The translations under genes were made by a program, and so were the position numbers. A stretch of 64,000 nucleotides of DNA from positions 620,001-684,000 of the forward strand of contig JAMPIV010022935.1 in assembly GCA_024509875.1 (NCBI GenBank), given 5' to 3'. The notes under the pieces are model-generated. The model made no database searches and was not told where the DNA came from. It was given only the letters and a program-made list of their open reading frames with translations. Position 1 is the first letter of the stretch. Each line of letters opens with the position of its first letter. Shown here one piece after another: positions 1 through 11,600 of the stretch. This DNA comes from Oreohelix idahoensis (lineage: Eukaryota; Mollusca; Gastropoda; Stylommatophora; Oreohelicidae).

Positions 1-19
1 ATTAAATCACAGTAACTCC

Positions 20-715
20 TCACAAGAACCCAGCTTTGCACACTGAGCTTGGAGGAGCCACTTGAGCTCCAGACGTAACTCTGGCTTTTACCTGATTGGC
101 TGCATGCAGGAGGATCTCACTATGGCCCCAATGATAGGCATGGGGAGCTGAGAAGTGGCTCAGTAGGACGTGACAATTACTTAGGAGAGCCCAGAACAAG
201 AGCACAGTATTGTAGCTCTGCATATCTGGAGAGGGGAGCACTGGCTTCCTAGCTCCTTGTTCGATCCTCAGATGAGGTGGGATTGTTTTAGACCGCACAC
301 GGCTCCGGGGTCGACCCAGCCTCATGAATTGGGTACCAGAGCAACTATGATGCTGACCACATCACCCCTAGTGTGCAGATGGTCAAGAAAATATGGTCCC
401 ACCACCATATTCCCAATATGCTTCAATGGGCGTGTAACGGGGTCTTGTACCCTTTTTTTATATTTGGAGAGCCCCCTTGGATGGCGGGGAATGCGCAGTA
501 TGCCACGCACTTCTTACGCATAGCTTGGGACTAGATATCATGATCCTTTAAATGCAAGCCAAGCTGTAGAAACTGGTGCTCATAACTTCAACTCAGTACG
601 TTTCAGAATGGCAGAAAAGTCTAGTTCTACAGTGTAGATAATACCAAGGAGTCTTCAATTTGGTATTGGCTGCAAAAGAGCGAGAAGCTCAGCAGCCCTA
701 GGTAAGCAACAACAC
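20..715 (+). repeat. Dispersed repeat F, copy 1 (interrupted by a SINE)
   Basis: This stretch matches 24108-24555 over nearly its whole length, with shared blocks such as GGCTGCATGCAGGAGGATCT and TGGTATTGGCTGCAAAAGAG, and ends in an AAC-rich tail. It is split near 234-460 by a SINE fragment that the other copy lacks. No coding potential is evident. The AAC tail suggests mobilisation by a LINE; the class is unknown. Confidence 0.75.
234..460 (+). mobile_element. tRNA-derived SINE family 1, 5'-truncated copy
   Basis: The body matches the fuller SINE at 47521-47794: GATGAGGTGGGATT, CGACCCAGCC, GGGTACCAGAGCAACT, GATGGTCAAGAAAAT, ending near CGTGTAACGGGG. It lacks the A-box half and about 20 bp in the middle. 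It is bracketed by near-identical 11-mers, TATCTGGAGAG (223-233) and TATTTGGAGAG (461-471), read as the target-site duplication. Confidence 0.75.
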
Positions 716-2004
716 CACCAACCTACCAGAATTTCTGCTTATCAGAAGTTTGCTCAAAGATGGACATTTTGCAGATAGGATCATATAAAAAAAAAAAAAA
801 ATTACTGATCGAGCTACACTCTCATGAGATGACCAAACCACTTTCCTCACAATCCTCAGTTCAAATTCCAGCTGTGTTTCCTCCTAATTTTCCAATGAGA
901 TACATTGTATATTCCGGCCTCTCAAATCAACCAGTCCAATAGAATCTTGTTCAGCACTACGTGGGTAGGGGTGCTTCAAATTAAAAAAAATACCCTCAAG
1001 CGTTTCAAAATATTAAATTTAATATCCACGCGTGACCTTTTCATATTGTTGCGTCAGACTTCCGCCGGCATCTTGTGCACAACTCATAAACACCATCTGT
1101 GAACTCATTTGATGTTCAGATGCTACCTATCGCCAATATTGTCTCTCCAGACATTATCGTGATAATCACACACAGGGATGGTCCCATGAAACGATAAACG
1201 CATCTATCACCTGTGTAATCAGCCCACCTCAGACGGCTATCTCAGACAGACAATATTGGCTTCTATAGATGTTGATCGGGCGAGACCGTCTTTTCATGAT
1301 AAGAATCTCGCTCGTTGACCAGTGATAACGACTGGGTATTGTTACGATAATACCCCAGTTCACCTGGCGGAACGTAAATAAGTCTGAGGAGTGGTAAACA
1401 AGATAAAGACAGTCCCACTTCTTTAGGGGAGTGGAGTGTTAGAGACTTTCCCCTACTAGATTCAGCATAGAGAGTAAAATAATGGTGTATAAAATATGCC
1501 GCATAATAATGACAGGGGAGAGAAAAATAAGAAAATATCACTCGCACGGGAATGTAATGCAATCTTGCCGGAGTGGACTTGAGATCGCACAACCGTATCG
1601 TCACACCCATGAAGAAACAGAATTGTAAGTATATTTTTTAGCAGTAAACGCTATCATAAAAGTGTCCGATGGCATACCGTACCTGGTTGTCCCACCCAGG
1701 ACGGACCACCCCCCTCCCGCCCCGCACTCCCCTTGGTACGCCAATTGTCTGGTGAGGTTCTCGTAATGCATAATGATAATGACATGATTATGGAATTGGG
1801 TGTCATCTCAGACACACTGGGCTTTCCCACCCTCCTCACCCTTGTTAACAACATGGCAGATGTGAGGCCTTTTTTGGGGACAGGGGAACGCAGTCACACA
1901 ATTTAACACTTTTGATTTTCTTTATTTGGACAGAGTGGAGGGGGAAAATTATGCCATATTTAGATACAGGCAATCATAATTATTATCTTGAATTAGATAC
2001 ACTA
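716..2004. other. No gene seen; contains a short inverted repeat
   Basis: No convincing coding exon or recognised element was found. The one structure is a perfect 13-bp inverted repeat, GCCAATATTGTCT, at 1132-1144 and 1248-1260. Open frames on either strand are short and of no recognisable family. Confidence 0.5.
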
Positions 2005-2275
2005 TATTCAACAAGATAAAGTTAGGAACTACCGATCAGTGTAACTGTGGCATTGAAAAAATGACTGCTGAACATCTGCTTCAAAGTTGCCCAACATATG
2101 CGGAACAGAGAAAGCGCGTATGGCCGACACCAGTACCATTCGTGGAAAAGCTCTACGGAGATTCAAATAGCCTTAAACTGACTACTGCTTTCTTTGAAAA
2201 CATTCAAGTGGACGTATTAGAATGTACACTATATATCCTAATTATAACCTATCAGAGGTTAAACGGAATATTTAA
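2005..2275 (+). pseudogene. LINE 3' fragment (family Y), C-terminal zinc-knuckle-like tail
   Basis: The + frame gives a short piece with a C-x-C...H...C pattern (QCNCGIEK, then TAEHLLQSCPTYAEQRKRVW, then LYGDSNSLKLTTAFF, ending IQVDV before a stop). This is typical of the extreme C-terminus of RNase H-containing non-LTR retrotransposons. Related fragments lie on the - strand at 42325-42720 and 55190-55510. Only the last 70 or so residues plus a short 3'UTR remain, so the piece is dead. Confidence 0.7.
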
Positions 2276-2393
2276 AAAAAGAAAAGGTGACCAGGATATT
2301 TTCTTCATAAAAAAAAAATTCTCAAGGATTCAAATATTTAAATCTATTTTAACTTATCTTGCCAACTTTATTTATTCTCTCTTCACACCCACC

Positions 2394-2394
<1 letters not shown>

Positions 2395-2464
<70 letters not shown>
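2395..2464. repeat. Poly(C) tract of 70 bases
   Basis: An uninterrupted run of C lies about 170 bp upstream of the BBS5 start codon. The length in the assembly may be unreliable. Translation gives a meaningless polyproline. Confidence 0.95.
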
Positions 2465-2466
<2 letters not shown>

Positions 2467-2631
2467 CTTAGTCTGTTATCGTGACAACGGTAGATTATTT
2501 AATAAATTCGTGACAAGAAAGAAATGCTGGACCACACTTCACAAAGTAGGGTAGAAAAAAGATCTGCTACTTATCGTACTTTTATTGCAAACGAGTTACA
2601 AAGCACATCGTTGCTACAATTGAGCGTCAAA

Positions 2632-2687
2632 ATGGCGACAGAACCTCTGTGGGAAGATCGAGATGTTAGATTTGATGTTAGTGCAAG
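2632..2687 (+). CDS. BBS5: BBS5 exon 1
   Basis: It encodes [18 protein letters not shown] plus two bases. The ATG at 2632 is the first in frame, and [10 protein letters not shown] is the conserved BBS5 N-terminus. The donor is AG|GTAATC. Confidence 0.93.
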
Positions 2688-5600
2688 GTAATCTCACGTT
2701 CGTACTTTTAAAAAACACTTTTAGAAATTTTAGAAGACTGCAGATATAACTGAAATTTTAAAGCGTCGAACTTGAGTTTACAAAAAGAAAAAACAACAAC
2801 AAACTGCAAGCAAACAAACAAAACAAAGCTTACAAAGTAGGCTACTGGTTTGGTTTAAGGACCATTTTCACTGCACACGGACAACTCCATCAGTGGTCCG
2901 ATCTCCCCCACACAAAACACACACAGCTATAGGGTGACAGTCTCGTACTGGAGAACAGCAACCACTTCAGTATTGGGAAGGAAATCGGCATAAATGCATG
3001 TAACAACAAAAGTAAATAGTACATGATGGGCTAACGGTGACACAATATATCATGCTGTTTTGTTAACTTGCCATGTTGTGATTATGTTGTTTTCACAAAC
3101 TGTAGTTAATGAAAAATCTAATTTACAGAACTGTAGTTAATTAATAACTAATTTATAGAAGTAAATAAACAGATATAGTATTGTGCTCTACAGTGGGACC
3201 AGTTTTACTAAAACTCATTGATGATACTTATGACGAATGAAAGTCAGTTAAATATCAAACTAAACACCTCAGGCTTTTATACTCCTCTCCCTGTTTTTTG
3301 TTTCTGGTTGGTTTTTGTTTTGCCATTTTTGTATGTTTGGTTTTGAGGTTTTTTTTGGACACACACACACTTACAGTTTGGTAATTTTTATTAGCTTATT
3401 TTATGATTTAAGCTGCACTTGTATGTTCCATAACAAAGCAGAGAAGATGAAGTAGAGGTTTGCCTTGATAGGCAACACCCACTCACCAGCTGAATCTGAA
3501 GTGTCTGATATTGCTTCAACACTTCCATCATTTGATGAAAAACTGTCAATTGCCACTGTCAATGTTGCTTTCAAGTAAACTTAATGCTTTAGATACAGAC
3601 ATTCATCTAATTGCATAGAATTAGTAGGTGTATGACTTGCTATTTTTAAAAAATTTTTTTTTTATTAATGAAAAATATCCCGTTCAACCTCTGATGGGTT
3701 ATAATTAGGATATATATTGTTTTCAATTCCTATCCTAATTATAACCCATCAGAGGTTGAACGGGATATTTTTCTTCATTAATAAAAAAAAAAAAAAAAAA
3801 TAGCAAGTCATACACCTACTAATTCTTGCTATATCTCTGTAGCAAGAACAAATTTTCAGCATTGAATCATGCTTGATTAGCAAACAGATATGATGACAAC
3901 AGGAAAAAATGCTTGCATGCCACATTAACATCACTTAACACTAACAGAAGTTACATTATGGTTTATTAAAGCATGGACTAGATTACATGGTTGAGTTTCT
4001 AGATTTGGTGTAGACAAATCTTGAACAATGCTCTGAGCATTGTTTTGGCAGCTGGTCAAAGCTCACTAATGCCCTGAGTGTTGTTCTAGAGTTTATGAGT
4101 TAAGAACAGAAAAAAAGTAATAGAAGAGGAATATATCATGCTTCTGTTCCATATTTTAAGTTTATTAAAAGGATGTTATGACATGTACTAGAATGCAATG
4201 AGCAACATGAATCATCTTACCATCTTTAGAACTTTTGGAACAAGTAAACAGACTTCCAAGGAAAGATAGCTTCATGGGGTCACTGAAAAAGAAGAAAAGC
4301 AATCTAGTTATTATTCTAGAGATCATACTTGCTTAAGAATGAAATAAAATCTAATGTAATGCTCAATTTATGTCCATGATGATCAACAAGAGTGGTTGAA
4401 ACAAAACTGCAAAAGTGCTGGTACTTAAAGTTGACAAGAGTTCTCACAAATATATTTGGACTTCAGAGTTCTCACAAACATAGTTGGGGACACGAGTTCC
4501 TGTAGACATACTTGGAAGTAAGAGATCTCATTAACATATTTTGACATGCAGAGGTCTACTGAAAAAAAGCTGGATATGATTAAATCTACACATGCATACT
4601 TCTTCTTCTTCTTCTTCCATCCTTAGCCACCGACCGTAAAATTTTCACAAACATATATGAAAAGGGTGAAGCTTGCACTGACATTTTGGATATGGTATAG
4701 TTTTCACAAGCATATATGGAGATATCAGAAGGTTCATATGTAACTTCATAAGATTTTTAGTTTTTTATATGATATAGTTCTCACAAACATACCTTGACAC
4801 TATGAAATTAATCACTAATACACTTGGACCTGATGATGATGTGACAGCACTGTCAACTCATTCATTTGCCAAACAAATCATTCTATTAGAGGTTTGAAAA
4901 ACCACACTGTGTGCAGGGAAAGAGGTTGAAGGTTATATTTATACAAACAGTTTTCTAAACTTTTACACTGCTATTAAAACTGTGAGACATAATGTAAAAA
5001 TTAAAGATTTATTATATAGTGCATTAGAAAAGATGAAACAGATAATGATGTTATGAACTGAATAATCAACAGTCAGTTGAAGCTGAGGCCTGGAGAGAAA
5101 TTAATTGATAAATTGGATGCAGTGGAAGACACAAAAGGAAACAATGGAGATAGAGGTAACTTTGTTTCTTATTTGAACATGTTGTAATACATCTTACTCA
5201 GTTACCCCGGAGTTGTGGAATGTTTTATCTGTTGTGACATAACAGGAGTGCTTGAAGTGACTTTGTGACATCTGATTCTAAATAACAGTTGTGTATTGTT
5301 TTGTTAAAACCCAATATAATTAGCGGAAAAAAAATAATGAAATATTCCAATCCAGAAAAATAAAAACAAAAAAATATGTTCAAGCTAGTAGGCATTTGTT
5401 TAATTCCATACTTTTAGGTGGTTTTTGTTAAATACTGAATGACAGAAAGATGTAAGAGAAAAATAAAATTATAGATATGTGAAAAATTTGTGTAGGTAGT
5501 GTCTTTAATGGGTACATTCATTGATTGTTTCATACTACAAAAGTAGAGAAGAATGTAATGATTTTTTTTTTTTTTTTTTTTTTTTCCTTAACCAGCGGCA

Positions 5601-8600
5601 CTTGGGCTTTCAGCCCTTCGGCCCAATGACATGTCATTGCGAGGCTGGGGAACCTGAGGACTTTCCTACCAACCCGGTCAGGAGCTTCGCTCCTTCCCAT
5701 CCACAGAGGGTTTATCACAGGAGCCGTTCAGGCTATTCAGTCAAATTTCCGGCCGTAAACATTTCTTCAAACGCCGACGCCCGGGTTTGAACCATGAACA
5801 CCTGGTCGCCAGTACAACGCCGAAGCCATTACACCAGCGCGGCTCCCGAATGTAATGATTCACTAACAGTGTTCATACAAGGATGTGTCCAATATTATGA
5901 GTGTGGCAGATTAGGATGAAAGATGGACAGATAGAATAAGCAAAAGCATGAATTGGTATCAGAACTGCACTAGATGATCTCACTGAAGATTGTCTCAAGT
6001 AAGTTAAAGTTAGTTGCTTATCCTTTACAGGACGTGGCAATCAACCCCAGCTTTTATTGGCTGTTTGTGATTTTTCTAGGCAATTTTTTTTCATTCAGTA
6101 GTTTGCCATTGCTTTCTGAATGGTACGGCGCTTATACCATTGTTAAAAATCCACACAAAGCGATCTGCTACCAAACCGCCTGCAGCACGTTTCGAACCTG
6201 GTATATCTGGATTATGAAACTGCGTTCATATCCATTAGGCCACAGACGCCGACTGTCTCAAGTAAAAATTGCGGAAAATGTTAAGTATAAGTTTCACAGG
6301 AAGAAAACAATAGAGTGAGAATCACTGGCAGATCTATTTATAGGGAAACTGGAAATCAACTGTCTCTTAGCAGGTTGAGAATCCTCTGAGTAATCTAAGA
6401 GCTAGTAGGTATCTAGGCCACTGTTCCCTGTAGTACTGAATTATTAGAAAGAGCCCCCATTGATTAAATACAAAGATGACATAATCTGACAGTATAAATT
6501 ACTGTAACACCAAAGAAAAGTCAGTAAAACTAATCTTGATTTTAGAAAATTACAATGAAACTTTACTGATGAAAACAAAATGTCATATGAATAGACTACG
6601 TGTAAATCAAATATGTATAAGATTTTAGAATAATCAAAATGCCTAAAGTGCAGTCATTTCTTTAAAGTTACTGACAGTTTGACTCACAGGATTCATGGAA
6701 TTGGAGTTTAATTCAGTTCACAAAACTAATGAAACTTCATCATATTTTTGGACTTGAGTTGAGTTCAGTTTTATGAAGTTGAGTTTAGTGGTTGGTTCTT
6801 GGTGGTTAGACAGCGCAGACTTCGCTGGCTTGGCCATGTTTGCCGCATGGAAGATGGTCGCATCCCAAAAGATATCTTCTACGGACAATTAGCAGATGGC
6901 AAGAGAACAGTTGGGCTACCACAGCTGAGGTTCAAAGATGTGTGCAAGAGAGATATGAGGGCACTGGACATGGATCCAGCAACATGGGAGGATGAAGCTG
7001 CCGATCGCACTAAGTGGCAATGCTATTTACAGCGCCACCTCAGATTGGGCGAAGAGAGGCTCACACAACAAGCAGAGGAGGGGAGAAAACGTCGAAAGGA
7101 GCACCAGGAAAATAAGCAGCTGAAGGCTGTCACCTCAGGGGCGCATTCCCATAGTCAGTTATGACTGAAGGGGCTATTATTATTATTATTATTATCTTGG
7201 TGGTTTCACTTAGCTGGATCTATGACTGCAATTACAGTCACTCCTTGATTTCTCCAGGTGTGGGAAAAGGGTTGTAGGTTTGGTGTAGAACTATCTGAGG
7301 GTTGTGAAGCTTTCTTTCCCTGATCCAGGTTTCTCGTTATCATTACCACTACTGCAAGCTCAGTCCTACTCCATTTTCCTCACTTTAAATTCCAACTTCT
7401 TTTAGATCCATCACTATGTTGAAAACCTAGCGTTTTTATTACATTTACATATGAATGTCGGGATTGTGGCTAATGGTAAAATGTTTTCCGAGTGAGTGAA
7501 AGGTTGTGAATTAATAGTTCTAAATAATCATAATGCAGAAAACAAAAGCAGACTTCCAAAACTTGAAAAAAATTAATAACACTTCACTGTAGAATAATTC
7601 TTCTTCTTTAGTTAATGCAAAAAACTACTCACAATGACAACACAGAATGTATTAATGAATGTCTCATGTATGAAGGTACTAATGTCACTAAATGCTTTGT
7701 ACTATAACATATCAGCGAGCGCCATCTTAGTAGCCCCCATTTCTTGAGATTTTCTCCACCTCTTCCTATTTTTTAACATTCTCCATCTCACTAGACTTTA
7801 TCCTCTTTATCATCATACTTTTAAATCTTAGTTTTACCCGGTTCTGTTTGTTCATGTACAGTGTTGAAAGCTTATGGTACATGTGCCCACAAATATGACA
7901 ACATTAGGGTCCATTTTCTGGAGTACTTCAGATTAGGATATTAACTGAACAAAAGCTATAGCAGCCTTGTATTCTTAGTTTTGTTCTCAGTAATTTTTAG
8001 CTTCAGTTGAGTTTGCTGTTAATCACTGTTTCAGGAATTTCCAATAAGATCTGGAGTGGAACTTTTTAAAATGTGATAGCGCATGGTTCAATTTTTAGGA
8101 GCATTGACTTTATTCTGCCAGTAAAGTGTACCAATGTAACAGCAAGTCTGTGTAGTTTTTCTGCAATTATGATCTTACATGGTATCTACATATTGAGTAT
8201 TATTCCCATCTGGTGGTAGTAGATTGAATCTGCATCAATTATCTTACCTGCTGATATTCTGTAGATTCCAGACTTTGGTCAGCCATTGTGTTTTATTACG
8301 TTCTTACTATGTAAGTTTGCTCATCTTCATTAGCTCTTTGATCTCTATCAGTTACACCTATAGATAATAGCTGCAATGTTGGAATAGCTACAGAAATAAA
8401 CGCGGCAGCAGCAGCAACACAATTAGTAATAAAAGTAGCTGTAATAGGAGTTTTAATCTAAGAAAGAATAGGACTACTACACCTATTTAATCTGTGCAAA
8501 GAAAAAATTATTTTCAAGCAGAAACAGGAAATGCCAGGACTGAACATCAGTGGAGGGCCAATAAACAACTTTAGATATGCAGATGATACTGTGTTGTTAG

Positions 8601-11600
8601 CTGAAAGTGAACAGGAGTGACAAAAACTAGTGAAGCAAGTAAACAGGAAAAGTAACGAATATGGATTGGACATTAACATCGAGAAAACAAAAACTATGAT
8701 AATTAGCAAAACAGAAAATAAGCCCACATTAAAGATAAGCATAAATGGGAAAAACCTGAAACAAGTCAAGAACTTCTCATATGTTTGTCATATATTAACA
8801 GAAGATGACAGATGTGAAACAGAAATCAAGAAGATAATAGGAATGGACAAAGCTACATTCAACAACATGAGACAAATACTGACATCTAAACAGTTAACTC
8901 ACAAATTAAAAAGGAGAATCATAAAATGTAAAATGTATTCTTCATTACTGTATGGTGTAGAAACAAAGACAATGAAAAAGCAATTGGAAGAAAGAATTGA
9001 GGCTCTCAAGATATGGATATATAGAAGAATGTGACACGTCTCATGGAAAGAGAAGAAAACAAATATTGAGGTCCTAGAAAACCTAGGTATGAAAAGAGAA
9101 CTAATGAAAGAGATGAAAATGAGGCAGTTAAAATATTTTGGCCACATTAAAAGACATAACACCTTGCAGAAGACCATAATAGAAGGGAGAGTTGAAGGCA
9201 AACGTGCAAGGGGAAGACAGTGCTGTAAGTGGGAAGATAACATCAAGAGATGGACAGGAAAGAGTCTATCAGAGTGCACCACCAAGACAAGAGACAGCAG
9301 ACGTTGGAGATCCATTACAGCCAACCTTCGTTGTGGAGATGGCAGCTGATGATGATGACCCTCAGGCATGTTGTACAAGGTGATTAATATGATGTTGTGC
9401 GTTGAGCTGACAATCACATCATGTAAAACAAATTGTCGCAGAAACTACCACTGAAAGAGCACGTGACTGCTTGGTACAGGCCTCCTGCTGGATCAGCTGC
9501 AATGGTGGCTCCATGCTCCGTAAGGAGCACAAATGAAAATGATGATGAATAAGAGTTTGTGTCATCTTTAACTGCACTGAATAAGTATTTATAGCATTGT
9601 TTTTTTTTTTTTTTTTTTTTCATTGATTAAATAATGGTCTTTCTGCAAATTTACACCTAGAAGATTTTTGCATATTAACTCATTAACTACCGCAAGCCGC
9701 TGTCAGCGGCTCACAACATAATCACATTTGGACCGCAAGCCGCTCAGGGCGCCAATCTAATTTTAGTAATAAAACGAAAGAAAAATGTACTGAAACACTC
9801 TCTGATCTGGTTCGAGATTTTAAGTTGCCACCGGAAAACAAATTCCCAAAGCATGGTTCTTGTAGAACACTGAAAAATTGATATTATGTTCATATTTTTC
9901 AGCATTTTGGGTTAGTTACCAAATCGTGTAAAACTGTTTACCATGGCAACTAGTGCTAGGACTACAAAAAATGCGTGTACATCTCGTCTAACGGCTGAAT
10001 AGGATAGAAACATGTTTCAACAATTGACTGAAAGATCTAGTGACGAGGACAAGAGTGAAAACGGTGTGCACATTGATTGAAATTGTGATTTTGATAGAGA
10101 TGGGGCGCAAGCAGTTATAATTGTCAAAATATTGCAAGTACTCGGCCATCGGAGGGCCGTTAAATAGCAACAACCTCTATTAGAGTTGCAACTAATGTTT
10201 ATTGTAATAGTACATTCATTTATCTTTAAAATGACGTGTAATTCATACAAATCTGTAAACAATTACGAAAACTACAGCTTACTTTGTGCAAACACCTACA
10301 GGATGAAAATGGGAAAAAAATTTAATTCGGCCACAGTGTGTTTTTTAATTCGGCAGTTAATGTGTTAAAAAAATGTTTGCTGTTTATTGCAATTCAGTTT
10401 AGTCTAGTTTAAACAGAGTGCCAATTAATTATATCAAGCTTGTCAGCTCATACTGACATCACAGTCTGAAATAGATTTTCCACCAACCATGCAGTTTCCA
10501 TCTCCCTACATTGTGATACACAATACATTAATACTTTTTTTCAGGCCGCCTGATGGTTACAAACCTAAGAGTAATTTGGCATTCTATTGAAATGCCAAGA
10601 GCAAATTTGTGTAAGTATATACTAGTTCTTTTTGTTTATGGATTATTTTCTGCTTGTGGACCATAAATCACTGAAGATTTATTGTGTTTAAAAAAAAAAA
10701 AAAGAAACGTAAAATGGCAAGTTATACTGGTCCTTTTTTTTATTATTGTTGTTTCTTTAAAAGAAATCTAAACACAGTTAATTCTGTTACTGCTACTACC
10801 ACCGCCACCACAGTTACTACTACTGCTGCATCTAATCCTACTTTTACTGCTGCTACTACAACTTCTCCTATTTTTCGTCAGTGCTGAAAACCCCATTGGT
10901 TTTTTTTTTTATTATGTCACAAACACAATTTTCTGCTTCTGTCAGTCTTCACTGCTGTCCATTTTTGCATTATCAGCTCCATTAGAGCAATCTCCTTATG
11001 TTGTCCGATCCATCTATTTTCATCTTGGATTGCCTGTGTGTTTTTTGTGCCTATAGTCTCCTTTGTTTGTCTCATATTTTTCATTAATTTATATTCCAGC
11101 CATATCACCCTGTTCGGTTTTTAGATGTTCATATTTCACTATGGATTTGTGTAATCAGATTTGTGTTTGTTCTGTAACTGATTAAAATTGTTATATGTTA
11201 GTATTTATTAGCCCTGTACATGGTTCTCAAACTGGTGAACCGGATTATCTGTCTTTGGTCCCAACTCATCATTTGTTGTCTGGCTTGGAAAAATCAGTAA
11301 CTGGATACAGCAGATTTAATGAAAATTGGGATACACATGTTTTCCTCAATCATGAAAACATGAAAGCGCCAAACAATTAACTCCTTTCTTAAGGAAAAAA
11401 ACATGCTTTAATTTATTAAGACATGGAAAAACCCTAGTAAGTTTAGCACGTAGGTGGGAATGTTTCAATGTATTTCTGTTAAACAAATCACTGGTATTTT
11501 GTTTTACTGCACATTGCCTCATAGTCAGTAATCACATTAGTAATTACAAATTTTTATTTTTATTGTTTGTCAGCCATAGGCTTCAGCTGTGTCATTGGAA

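Larger units (their letters stand above)
2688..5072 (+). other. BBS5: BBS5 intron 1
   Basis: It holds a piece of repeat E (2846-2925), a near-perfect hairpin (3618-3825) and a degenerate tandem repeat (4436-4800). The rest, mainly 2926-3617 and 3826-4435, shows no element or gene. The acceptor is CAACAG|TCAG. Confidence 0.85.
5156..10544 (+). other. BBS5: BBS5 intron 2
   Basis: It contains two SINEs (5564-5847, 6003-6253), two LINE fragments (6785-7195, 8470-9350), repeat D (9362-9550) and a piggyBac-like MITE (9679-10364). In 6266-6784 and 7196-8469 I see only AT-rich unique sequence with no gene or repeat signature. The acceptor is TTTTTTCAG. Confidence 0.85.

Noticed and set aside
2061..2471. 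136-residue open frame ending in polyproline
   Set aside because: The first 60 residues are a LINE fragment, and the rest reads through 3'UTR into a poly(C) run.
4436..4800. A CRISPR-like array
   Set aside because: Units are variable, spacing is irregular, and this is an animal nuclear genome.
8899..9417. 172-residue - strand frame
   Set aside because: It lies opposite a clear LINE RT frame and has no family features of its own.
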